A stretch of DNA of 64,000 nt from Amanita rubescens (taxonomy: Eukaryota; Basidiomycota; Agaricomycetes; Agaricales; Amanitaceae), in assembly GCA_015039365.1 (NCBI GenBank), contig WION01000040.1:1-64000 (forward strand), written 5' to 3'. Position numbers and translations under genes: made by a program. The notes under the pieces were generated by a model, which was given only the letters and a program-made list of their open reading frames with translations, ran no database searches and was not told where the DNA came from. Within the stretch, counting starts at the first letter, position 1, and every line of letters starts with the position of its first letter. Positions 44,956-55,843 of this stretch are shown one piece after another.

Positions 44956-46684
44956 ATAGTCCTAAGCAACATCCCTTGCTAGAGACTCACTCGGAAAATG
45001 ACATTGCCATTGGGCAGGTAATATCGTGAATGCCGACGCAATTGAGGAACATCCAAGGAAGGAGAGGGAGACGAGGGCCGGCTGGGAATGATCATGATAA
45101 AGACAAGCTGCGGGGATGAACTGCGTAGGCCAAAGAGGCAACATATATAAGGAGGGACGCGTGTTTGGCCGTGGGGATACACGGGCGGTGGACTTTACAG
45201 CACGGAGCTAAGAAGGATAGAAGCTTCCAGTGCTTTTCATATCAAGCATGAGGCAAAACGTCCAGTGGGACCATCCAGCGGTCCAAAGTCATCCAGAGCG
45301 ATATCATTGTTCAGAATTATCAGAGTTATCAGAGTAGCGCCAGAATGGATATTGATTTCACAGAAAGACATTGTAAATGTACGAATCTGATCATAGAGCC
45401 AGCGGTCACTCCGCGGGGATATAGAGACAGATTCCTATCATCACCGCTGCACGTGTGTGAGAGCAAACTGCGGGGAAGACATGAAAGATAAGACTCGCCC
45501 ACGACGAATTGACACTGGTGAGAGTCAGCTGAACTCTGGGCGCCGCGATTGTTCTAGCCCCATTCGCTTTCGGAATCTGTGACGATTAGGGGAATCCAAA
45601 GAATGTTGTTCTTATCCTAACCCACCCTTCGCATTCAAGAAGCAGAGCTGAACATGTGTCAGCCGCTGAGGCAGACTCACTGGCAATAGTACGCCACAGA
45701 TTGAATCAGAACTCCGCGCATTTGTTGCACAACAGTTCGCACGCTGTGATTGGTCTCTGCCTCGCGCAAGAAACTCAGATGCGCTACCAATGTGACTACA
45801 TGGCGTCCTACAAAGCTAAGGATGGGGTATGTGGCCTGCTCAAGCTATACAGCGCATGAGTGGAAAAATGACGGAGGCGCTATCTCCCACCTGATTACAG
45901 TGTGTCGACAAACGCAGGGTATTTTTATTGGATCTTTTCGCGAGATTCGCGCATGAAAATCTAGTTTTCCGAGTCTTGACGTAGTAGCCTGGGATTCCGA
46001 AACCATCCGTACGTTACAATCCAACCTCTTTCTTCCAATCGCTCCGAGTCGACGGTATGGCTAGATACAAACAACTCCGCGAAACAGCCCCTTTGCAGCC
46101 TAACCCAAGTACGGGCGACACACATGTGGACCCGTATCCATACCCAGGAGGTACCCACACCCGTTACCCGCGGCGGGTTGGCTATACCCGCATACTGGCA
46201 ACCTCCTGAACCTTATTCTCGGCACTATCCTCGAACCCATTTATCATGAAGCGTATCGCAGAACCTCGATACGGTGTAATCCTTGGTTGAAGAAGATAGC
46301 AATGCAAGCAAGGAGGTCGAACGTATCATTCAGCCGAACAATAAAGCGATCAAGAATGCACAGGCTTGCTTTTGTATCGACCTGTTCGAGGCAGAGATTC
46401 TTGAGAAGGGAAGAGCGAAAATACGGGATGTGAGTTAGAGTCGTCAATGAATAATAACATCATAGCTTATTTCAAGTCGAGAATCGAGCTCCCACCATCG
46501 CCCTAGAAAACATCGAAACGAATCGCAACTCCTTGCGAGATTTTTGCCTTCCCGTTGCTGAAACTAATACTGGGCTATTGCTCCCTTGTCACATACATGG
46601 AAGCTCTTTTGAATAAAAGGATAGGCTCACGCTCATTGTATCCTTCTTTATTACATCCCTCCTTTGACTCTGTTCTGTAAAGCT
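44956..46684. other. spacer between the BTB gene and array copy 8
   Basis: About 1.7 kb with no supportable gene. Short frames on both strands show no domain, signal peptide or exon series. A CT-rich leader ending TTCTGTAAAGCT precedes copy 8. Confidence 0.45.
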
Positions 46685-47884
46685 ATGATCCTTTACATCT
46701 GCTCGCTTGCTTTGGCAGTGACACCAGCCGTCCTTGCTTAGAATGTATCAGCAATCCGTACGGACAGTAATTTCAATTGGGTGGGTGCACTTCTCGTCTT
46801 ACTTGTCCCCTACTAGCTAAGAACTCCCCGATTGTAGACAACTAACTCGATAGGTCAGGGCCCTTGTTACGTGGCCTGGGCTTTAACTCGTCCGTGCCCA
46901 CCAGGTACGGACTTGTCTGACAGTTGTATCTATTGGGCTGTTTGTTGACTAGTGGTAATTTTCCAGCGGTCTACCCCGGCCCCATATCAGCCGGTATAGC
47001 ATATGGTGGCCCTTCGAACGGTACCAGCAACTGCACGTGCAATACGGTCACCTACTCGGTATTATGTGCGTGTGGTTATTGTCAGGATGGAGGTTGCGTA
47101 TCGTATGTCGTTGTGGCCTCCGAGAAGCCTATGATTTACTCGGTCTAACAGCTGGTCAGATTTCACGCAAAATTGCAGCCAAACATTCTTGAAAAAGTAA
47201 GTTCAACCATTGCCGTGATGGTATCAAGCAGCAAACATTTTAGGTATCCCGAAACTATACCGAATGAGATCAACGTACCACATTGGGCTTACCTTGATAT
47301 TTTGGTACGTATGAATCGCAAGTTAGCTCTCTTTTAACCTGAAATCTACCTATGGACATAGGATGATAATTTTAATGTCACTGCGGCGGCTAGTGCCAGT
47401 GCGTCGAACCAGAGTCAAAGGCACTGTAGTTAACAGAGTTTCCAGGTGGACCTGACTCAACAGCTCCTCCTTCTGCGACATCGACATCAATATCAACGTC
47501 GTCTTCTGCGCGGACCTCTACCCCGACACCAAAAAAATTGTCTTCTAAGTCCAGCATTGGAGCGGTTACAGGTGGCATCATCGGCGCGGGCCTCAGCGTG
47601 GCATTGGTATTCTGGGTCTATAAGAGGCACAAATCTCAACGCGCCACTCAAGCGTCGGCATGGTGGAATGGACAAGAGATATTACTTTCTCATAGACTTT
47701 ACGTGAGCGTGACCTTCTTAGGTCGATGTGTATTTGATTTTGGATGCTGATACGAATGTTGTAGAATCCTGATGATCCTTCTACTTTCCCATTGCCCAAT
47801 GATCGGTTCACGCAGATAGGAACCGAAGGCACCATTCACACGGTGGAATTGCGTCGACAGTATACTGGTTTACCTGAGGTTTGA
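46685..47884 (+). pseudogene. array copy 8: glycoprotein gene with early nonsense codon
   Basis: Full exon series is present, but the signal peptide MILYICSLALAVTPAVLA is followed by TAG where other copies have CAG (Gln), and the first cysteine (NCTD) is Arg (IRTDSNFNW). Downstream frames stay open: GQGPCYVAWALTRPC, CTCNTVTYSVLCACGYCQDG, WSDFTQNCSQTFLKK, YPETIPNEINVPHWAYLDIL, DDNFNVTAAASAS, a Ser/Thr stalk, the helix SIGAVTGGIIGAGLSVALVF with WVYKRHK, and the last exon NPDDPSTFPLPND ending QYTGLPEV like copy 7. This looks like a recently silenced copy, unless a downstream start or stop read-through is used. Confidence 0.7.
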
Positions 47885-48502
47885 TAATAGCATTTTTTAC
47901 CAAGTATGTCATGCGTGCCATCAAACGACAACAGGAATGGCGATCCGAGGTTTTTGTATTGAACATTCAAGAGCTTTTTCTTTCTTAAACAAAAAGCGAA
48001 ATGAAAGCTGAATTCGAGATTTAGCCGTGTATGTGACCGCCACCCTCGACTCGAAGCGTAATTCCAAGCTTCCTTTGTGGTGTAAAAGTACCCTTTTCAC
48101 AATGATATTGGGAATTTAAAAAAATAGAGAACTGTATCATTTCCCGTCCATAAGCGAACTGGAGGTTGTGATTTATACGGTCGTGAATCAGCTGTCGGTG
48201 CTCCGGGCGTGTGACTGAATAGTGCGTCGCCACCATTTCACACGCTATGGCTTTCCGCCGCCTGCATTCACGAGTCACTGATGGTGAATTCGACAGTGAT
48301 GTTCTGGTTTCTATGGCTAGCATCCAATCAATATGATAAAGGGCCTATCGTGCCCGCGCCCATTACCAATCAAAGGATCGCAACGCATTCAAACCATGTG
48401 CCCTACGCGTTGCCTTGGGTTGTGTTTCACTTAGCATCCTTTCTTAGTTCGGCCTCCCTTTATGGTCTAGTAAGGCTGCCACGAATCCACAAATAGCTCG
48501 AA
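47885..48502. other. intergenic, nothing seen
   Basis: Right end of the array to the next BTB gene. AT-rich, without a supportable gene. Confidence 0.5.
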
Positions 48503-49352
48503 ATGTCTGTTACGACGACGACGACTGAGGAAGTTGTCCACGAAGCTGCTGCTGTTGCTCCCAGAATTTCAATTACGTTGAACGTGGACAAGCCAGAGAA
48601 ACACAAGGATTATTACACGCAAAATGGAAATGTCGTTATACAGGTGTGTGGTGGTGGCATTGAGAGATGGAGGTTAGACTGATGATTCCTCACAGGTGGA
48701 GAAAACGCTGTTCAAGTTGGACTTGACAGTGTTACATGCCAAGTCGCCTGTTTTCCGCATCATAGTACCTCCAGTATATGGAGGTCGGACGCGGTATACG
48801 GGTTTTAACGACGAGCATCCTTTTGCACTACGTGAAATATCTACCAGCGATTTCGAACGTTTGCTTTGGGTCCTTTATCCATTGTAGGCGTTTCTTTTTT
48901 CTTTCGTGAAAATGCGAATAAATTTGATGGTCAGGGAGGATTCAACGAAACACCCAACGACGGTGGAGGATTGGCTTTCCGTCCTCAAACTATCGACCAA
49001 GTTCCAAATAGATGATATCCGGCCTCTTGCGGCGTCCAAGCTCCACTCCCTCTCCATCGACCCTATACGAAAAATAACGATATGGGATGAATATCACCTT
49101 GACATCAAGCTATTAACATCGTCATATGTCGCTTTGTGCCAGCGCATTGAGCCACTAACGCTCCAGATGACGATGGCTTTGGGACTGAAGAATTTCACAA
49201 AACTAGCGGCAGCCAGAGACATATACCATTATAATCTGGGTTGCCTGCGGTGTGGACGCAAGACTACTTCGAAAGGGAGACTCTCTCTAGCCCAGGCCGC
49301 GGTTAGCAGCGTCTTTTCTCCGACGCCGTCACCTGTTAAAACCCAATCATAA
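48503..49352 (+). CDS. BTB/POZ domain protein
   Basis: Three exons. A short Thr/Val-rich leader (MSVTTTTTEEVVHEAAAV) precedes the BTB fold: KDYYTQNGNVVIQ, then across an intron VEKTLFKLDLTVLHAKSPVF, GFNDEHPFALREISTSDFER, LLWVLYPL. After a second intron come TVEDWLSVLKLSTKFQIDDI and RPLAASKLHSLSIDPIRKI, the helices that follow BTB. The C-terminus has a CLRCGRK pair of cysteines and a Ser/Pro end. Length about 250 residues. The first beta strand and the DxLFxL segment are complete here, unlike in the BTB gene at 44 kb. Probably an adaptor protein; partners unknown. Confidence 0.8.
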
Positions 49353-49434
49353 CCATTTCTGCGCTATTGATGTTCATGAACTTGTATTCTTTGAATAATG
49401 CACTATTAGAAATATGTAGATTATTCCCTATGCA

Positions 49435-50466
49435 TTACATGTTGTATATCCTATCTAGAAATCGATCAATAATTCTGGGTTTTTTGGGCCGTTCAGGTAT
49501 TGGTTTCAAAAACTGGCTAGTGTCGCCAAATTCTTCCTGTTTGACATCCTGAAGCCGTCGTTGAAAGGTTTGGACAATCAACTTTTCAGCACACCGCATG
49601 AGCATTGCTTCTTTTTCCCAAACCCCTGTAGTCCAGATAGACAATGGACCGCGAGGTCCTCTTTTTTCGTAGCGAGCCACTTGAGATGCGGCTTCTTTTT
49701 CTGTTTCGACGGCGCCTCCTTTCTCGTATCCACACGCAGCTGCGATACTAAATATGTTGCCTGATGGTTTCCAATAACGCATCCGATTTGCCATGACGAT
49801 GTCGGTGAATATTCGATCACCGACGATGACCAGCTCTTCGTCTCGGATTGGAGAACGAAGCGAAGAAAAGTAGGCACGAATATCGGATATGCATGAGTAG
49901 GATGGTTTGAACCGTCTGTGGCGTAGGACTGGAACGCGAAGATGGTAGGAGACGGATTCTGACTTGGAGTTGGTGAGTAAACCGGTGGGTTGGGTTGGAA
50001 GAGGACTACTACCTGGATCCCTCCCGGGTCGACCCATGTTCCTGCCGAGTTGCTAACAATTATGACGTTGCCCTCGCCAAATGTTTCTTTACATTCTGCC
50101 CATGCATTCTACAACATTAAATTAGCTTCGTTGACCAATGACATCACGACAACCTAGTAACCTCGATGTCTGGAACGAGGGTGTCCTTGTTGGGTATTGT
50201 CTTGAACAGTCAATATGGACATTTAAAGCAAGATGGAGTGCACCAACCAGACAGTTATCCTTGTCAAAGACAATAGCGCGGTATCCTTCCCTACGAAGCG
50301 CGACAAAGTCAATTTGGCGTATGTCTGTCTGGGACAATGGCATGATCAACACGTGCATGAAATACCAAACACAGCTGCTACCTTTTACTGCTAGACTTGG
50401 AATGACTAGCCTAGGACGTACTAGCACCTGGAACGGAGCCAGCAGGCCAGGGAAGTTGAACGGCAT
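49435..50466 (-). CDS. GEP4: mitochondrial phosphatidylglycerophosphatase Gep4
   Basis: HAD-family phosphatase that converts phosphatidylglycerophosphate to phosphatidylglycerol in cardiolipin synthesis at the mitochondrial inner membrane. It starts MPFNFPGLLAPFQVLVRPRL, the family's opening. Next are DIRQIDFVALRREGYRAIVF and DKDNCL (nucleophile motif DKDNC), then WAECKETFGEGNVIIVSNSA. VPVLRHRRFKPSYSCISDIR carries the motif III Lys, and ELVIVGDRIFTDIVMANRM is the GDRxxTD metal-binding motif. The C-terminal tail is basic. About 300 residues over four exons, somewhat longer than yeast Gep4 because of the tail. The ATG at 50466 lies only 48 bp from the divergent clathrin light chain ATG. Confidence 0.9.
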
Positions 50467-50514
50467 TGGAGGAGCAAGCAAGTTTTCCCACGATTCTAGT
50501 TGCGTACGTTCACC
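50467..50514. promoter_or_regulatory. 48 bp bidirectional gap between GEP4 and clathrin light chain
   Basis: The start codons of the two divergent genes are separated by only 48 bases, with both N-termini supported by family conservation. Core promoter or leader elements must lie within, or overlap, the coding sequence of the partner gene. Confidence 0.7.
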
Positions 50515-51428
50515 ATGGGCGACTTGTTTGGCGACGACATTGACTTGGACCGCGCCGCTTCCGCCTTCCCTGACATCTCGCTCGACGGTTCAGGAGACAT
50601 CCCCCTCCCAGCTGCACCACCCTTGAGGCAAGACAGCGGTTTCTCATTCGATTTTGATGCTGCACCGCCTATTCGAAAAGAAACCGTGGTGAAGGTGACG
50701 GGAGACGATGAAATTGATAAATTCGAGAACGAATTTCCAGAGATCGATGTCCCCGTGAGTTGTTCGTATACGCTGTCTTGGCGCTGTTGACGAGCGCGGG
50801 TCAATGCAGCAGCAGCAGCAACCCCCATCTCAATCCCGCCCTACATTTAACACGACGCCTACGTTTGCACCAAAGCCTCAGCCTTCTCTTTACTCTGTCA
50901 CGCCTATATTGAACCAGCGCGCCGAAGAGGAAGAGCCGGAGGTGATAAAGTATGTGTATTATTCTGCTGTTTGTGGAGCGCTTTTGCTGAGAAAACGCTA
51001 GACAATGGAGAGAGAAGCAACAAGAAGAAATTAAGGCTCGAGATGAAGCGTCCAAGGCCCGTCGTCAAGAAGCGGTCTCTAAAGCTGAACATGCCATTGA
51101 CGGATTTTACGAGGACTATGCTAGGAAAAAAGAGAAGAATATCAGGGAAAACAAGTACTTTTGATTTATTTATTTTACATGTTCATTTCCTGACCAGTCT
51201 ACGCGCGCGCGCAGGGACCAGGAAGAGGAATACCTTGCTTCTCTTACTGAGAAGCTTTCAGCGGGAACTACATGGGAACGAATCTGCGAGCTTATCGAGC
51301 TTCAAAATTCACAGAGCAAGACTATTGGTAGGACTGGTCCTGGCACGAGCGAACTCGGTAGATTTAAAGATGTCTTGCTACGTTTAAAGCGACAGGGAGA
51401 TGCTGCGCCTGGTGCTGCGGGATACTAG
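50515..51428 (+). CDS. CLC1: clathrin light chain
   Basis: Regulatory subunit of clathrin triskelia on coated vesicles. The N-terminus is acidic (MGDLFGDDIDLDRAASAFPD) with DDEIDKFENEFPEID, matching the conserved light-chain motif region. A Gln/Pro-rich linker follows. The central heavy-chain-binding helix WREKQQEEIKARDEASKARR is joined to QEAVSKAEHAIDGFYEDYAR. The C-terminal block is TTWERICELIELQNSQSKTI, TSELGRFKDVLLRLKR. Four exons, about 230 residues, normal for fungi. It ends about 115 bp from the convergent lipase gene. Confidence 0.92.
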
Positions 51429-51542
51429 TCTTCGATCGTGCCGTGTGTAGACGCCTAGGATACTGTAATGACTATGTCCATATACAACTGCAACCCATTT
51501 AATATACATGCGAGACCCAAAAGAAGTTATGAACACAAGTGA

Positions 51543-52741
51543 CTACCGTTGTTGAAACTCGCGTATAAAACCAACAATCTCATCTGCGACTTTAACTGGT
51601 ATTCCGTCGATTTCGTTATGCAATTCATGGAATGCATCCTGGACTGGGATGAACAAGAATACTCATGATACGTAGGATAGGACAGTACTTCGAATGGAAC
51701 GATCTTCTTATATCGTGCTTCTAACTTCGAATGGAATGCTCTCGTTGCTGGATAAGAAGTGACCTATATGACCATATTGAGTAACTATGACGGTTGCAAA
51801 TGGAAATACGCACGCCATCAGCAGTTCCTTGGAGGAACAAGACCTAATGGAATTAATCAAGGCTCTTGAAAACCAAAAAAAAGAGCATACAGGCATATCT
51901 TGAAACCAATCCACATATTTCGTCGACAACAGCAGTTCTCCCTATACGAAGACAATCAACAAAGGCGAGTGGACAAGATTAAGTTAAATTACATGAGTGA
52001 GCATGTCATCCAAGCCACGTAGACTTCCTTGAGCTCGAACCATGGGATCTTTGATGTAATCTTCAACGACTTTTGGATCACGACTTATAGCCTGTACAAG
52101 GTATATGAGATTCTTGCTGTCAGTCTCGGAGATCACTTACTTTCGGGTCCAACTGTGTGGGAAACAAAACGTTTGGCATAATTTTGCTGAGTAGACTGCC
52201 AATGACACGCATTGGCTTGGCAGCGGGCTTTGCCAAATGGATCAAGGGACTCATTGCGACAATTCCCGACAGTAGTGGCAATTTCTCAAGATGAGGGGAG
52301 TCTGTGTTTTGCGTCGCAAATCCCAAAACTTCTCCACCTCCCTGCAAAGATGTTGTCAACGCTCCTAATGTGTGTTGGCGGGGATAATACCATAGAGTGG
52401 CCTGCCAAGAACACGGACAATGACGGTTGCTCCTTGGTAACATGTTCGATGGCCCAGACGATGTCGGCAAGTTGATCGTCCCATGACGTCTTGCCGTAGG
52501 AGCTGCTTGGGCTCTTGTTCTTTTTATCCATGGCGGTTTTTCCGAAACCTCGCTGGTCGAAGGTGAATATGAGGATGCCACGTTCCATAAGCTCGGTGTG
52601 AAACGGTGTGTAGCGACCTATGTGTTCAGCAAAGCCATGAATGAAGACGAGAGCTGCGACAGGTTTCGTTTGTGGTTTGTATAATCTGGTATAGAACTGA
52701 GTGCGCTGAGGACCCTCCAGCCAAGATTCGGTGAAGGTCAT
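51543..52741 (-). CDS. YJU3: monoacylglycerol lipase (Yju3-type alpha/beta hydrolase)
   Basis: Hydrolyses monoacylglycerols on lipid droplets and membranes. The N-terminus is MTFTESWLEGPQRTQFYTRL. The oxyanion region is VFIHGFAEHIGRY, followed by FDQRGFGKT. The nucleophile elbow is FLAGHSMGGGEVLGF, joined across an intron. The lid/cap has VAMSPLIHLAKPA and SLLSKIMPNVLF. After introns come DPKVVEDYIKDPMVRAQGSL, then VLFLQGTADG with the catalytic Asp, and DAFHELHNEIDG with the catalytic His. It ends FIREFQQR. About 310 residues over six or more exons. It is divergent from the ABC transporter gene, 143 bp between starts. Confidence 0.9.
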
Positions 52742-52884
52742 GATGAAACCAGTATTCAACGGCGTATTTCGGTCTTTATTTGGTAACCGCTTTAATTAGT
52801 GTCATTATTTCCTGTTTCGGTCTAAGCCTTGTTTGCACCAGGCAAACTTGATAGCCGACTCACCGTTACGGTCGGGCCCTCAGC

Positions 52885-55742
52885 ATGCTTGGAATATGCT
52901 CGAGGGCGCTATTCCGACCTCCACCTCTAGCTTATACTAGACGACTATATGCACCAAGAACACTCAGTCTGACTCTAGAATTCAGAAGAAATGTACCCAC
53001 TAGACTATACACTACGCAATCCCAAACTCCACTCTCTCAATCTGCTTCTTCTTCCAAACCTCCCGATGCAAACAATAACTCCACTCCGAAACTTTCTCTC
53101 GCTTCTTTGGCTTCCATCTTCCGCAGAGGACCTCAGGGTCCTTCGTCTTTCCGAAAAATTGTAGCTTTAGCAAAACCGGAACGCAGGCCGTTGCTTATAG
53201 CCATCGGCCTCTTACTCGCCTCTTCGGCTGTATCCATGAGCATTCCGTTTACGATCGGAAAATTAATCGATTTTTTCTCTTCTACCAATCCCGTATGTAG
53301 CTTCTTCTCCATCTTCTTGGCTCAACTGATTTTTTTCCAGCAAATACCTTTAGGACTTAATATATGGCAGGCATCTGGAATCCTTTTCGCGTTGTTTACT
53401 GTGGGAGGGTTTGCAAATGCAGGGCGCGCAATGATTATGAGATTATCAGGTAAGACGTATGTGTGGATATATTCGTCGCGAATCTCACTTTTCCCAAGGC
53501 CAGAGAATCGTTGCTCGGCTCCGTGAACGCCTGTATGCTGCAGCATTGAGACAGGAGGTTGAGTTTGTCGAAAGGGGTGAAGGTGATGTTCTCAGTCGAC
53601 TCAGCGTTGACACGACTATCGTCGGAGAAAGGTGGGTCTTTTACGTTTGAACTGCGCGACGCGATTATAACGCGTGTATATCCTATATAGCGTCACGCAG
53701 AATCTGTCCGATGGACTGCGCGCCGTCGTAATGTCATCCGTTGGACGTAAGTTCTCTTTCCATGCCTTGCCTTGTTCATTGGCTCACGTATACAGTTGGT
53801 GCAATGTTCTACATCTCACCACATCTGACAATGTTAATGTTGGCTGTGGTTCCACCTGTATCTCTGGGAGCGGTATGGCTTTCGAGACAGGTGCAAAGAC
53901 ATGCGGTTGATCTTCCTTCAGGTCTTCTATGGGCGGTACCTGAAAAAGTTGTCCAATCAGACCCAAGCAGCTGTTGGCGAAATGACCAAGGTTCGTTCAT
54001 CGTCTTTTATTCCTCCCAAGTTTAGTGTTAACTAAAAAAAAAAACCCTTAGGTTGGCAGCGAAGCGTTGACTGCGCTTCGGACGGTTCAGGCGTTCAATG
54101 CTCAACAGCAAGAAGAACTCAAGTTTAGCGAAAAGGTGGAAAAGGTTCTTCAGTTTGCGAGAAAGGAGGCAATCGCTAGCGGTATCTTCTTTGGAAGTAC
54201 TGGATGGAGCGGGAATGTTACTTTGCTTGGCCTCCTGGGCTACGGTATGTCGCCATGACAGTGTTAGGACAGGCAGGCTTACGTTGCGATAGGCGGGACG
54301 CTGGTATCTAGTGGTGTTATATCAGTTGGTGACTTGACAAGTCTGCTTCTTTATACCGTTTATGTCGGTAACGGTCTGCAAATGCTAACGTGAGTTCTCC
54401 GCATGTGCTTTTCACGTTATTGAACGTCTTGGCCAGATCTTTTTTCGTGAGTCTATATTTTGTTCCTTCGTTATTGTGAATCATTTAATCATGTCCAGAC
54501 CTCCATTATGCGTGGTGTTGGCGCGGGGACGCGCATCTTCGATCTTCTGGGCAGGCAACCAGTCATACCAACAAATGGTGGATTACAAGTGTCTCCTGGT
54601 CGCCGTGGACCCATTCGGTTTGAAAGCGTGGCGTTCGAGTATCCAAGTCGCCAAGAAGTCAATATATTGAAGGATTTCAACCTAGAAATTGGTGTTGGAG
54701 AAAGTGTAGCATTAGTGTATGTTCCCTGTCCGCGATGGAAAAATCCTAACTAACACATGTACAGAGGCAGGAGTGGAGGGGGTAAATCCTCTGTACACTC
54801 GCTTTTATTGCGTTATTATGATCCGAGCAATGGTATGATCACTTACGATGGTCAAGGTATGTTGAGAAACCGGTTAAGCGGACAAGTCTAATTGAGATAG
54901 ATATTCGGGACTTTTCTGTCACTTCGTGGCGAAGCATTATCGGTGTTGTGCCCCAAGACCCCGTCTTGTTCACAGGTACAATTGCCTCGAATATAGCCTT
55001 CGGATATCCAGAGGCTACGCGCGAGCAGATAGAAAACGCAGCTCGTGAGGCAAACTGCGAGTATATATGGGGGCTTCCCAATGGCTTTGACACCGAAAGT
55101 GAGTGAAAAGCGTGATAAGTGGCGTTGCAAATCGTTGATGTCATTATGAACAGTTGGGCGCATGAGTCTGAGCGGTGGTCAGAGGCAACGTCTTGCGATT
55201 GCTCGTGCATTGTTGAAGAAACCAGCTATCTTGGCTCTCGATGAGGCGACAAGCTCACTGGATGCCACCTCCGAACGACGGGTACGTTATCATGAGTTGT
55301 ACACATCATTTTTACTGAGTTTTTAGGTTAATGATGCTATTGATAAAATTCTGCAAGGGCGTCAAACGACATGTTTGTTTGTGGCTCACAGGTTGTCAAC
55401 AATTGCTAGAGCAGAAAGAGTCGTGGTGCTTGAAGGTAAAGACTTGCTTCGGTCCTTGATTAGCATTACTAACGACACGAAAGATGGGCGCATTACCGAA
55501 TCTGGCACGTATCGAGAGTTGGTCAGTGTCTCCAAGGTTTTCGTTTCTTACAAGCTGACACCAATTTATAGATTAACCGACCAGATTCGCGTTTCCGCGC
55601 ACTCATGGCGGCACAACTCTCAGCTACGTTCATAGAATCTGAGCTTGGATCTGAACCTGAAGACTTGGAGGACTCTCAGTTCGAAGCGGCAAACCAAGAG
55701 TCGGACAAACAAGCACAGGCTTCGGCAGCTTCAGTAGTCTAA
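52885..55742 (+). CDS. MDL1: mitochondrial half-size ABC transporter (Mdl1/ABCB10-like)
   Basis: Predicted inner-membrane exporter acting as a dimer. A basic, Ser/Arg-rich N-terminal leader of about 80 residues ([19 protein letters not shown]) fits a mitochondrial presequence. The TM domain follows with [78 protein letters not shown] and [20 protein letters not shown]. The nucleotide-binding domain has Walker [11 protein letters not shown], the Q-loop [12 protein letters not shown], signature [16 protein letters not shown], Walker [14 protein letters not shown] and H-loop [17 protein letters not shown]. The C-terminus is acidic. About 790 residues over more than ten short exons. Mdl1 exports peptides in yeast; substrate here is inferred by family only. 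Confidence 0.9.
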
Positions 55743-55843
55743 CTCCTCAGCTCCGTCACCTCACATCATTTACACCATACAACGCATATAGCATTATCTT
55801 TATACCGTAGTCATTAGAGAATTAGAAGGTGTATGTCAATCTA

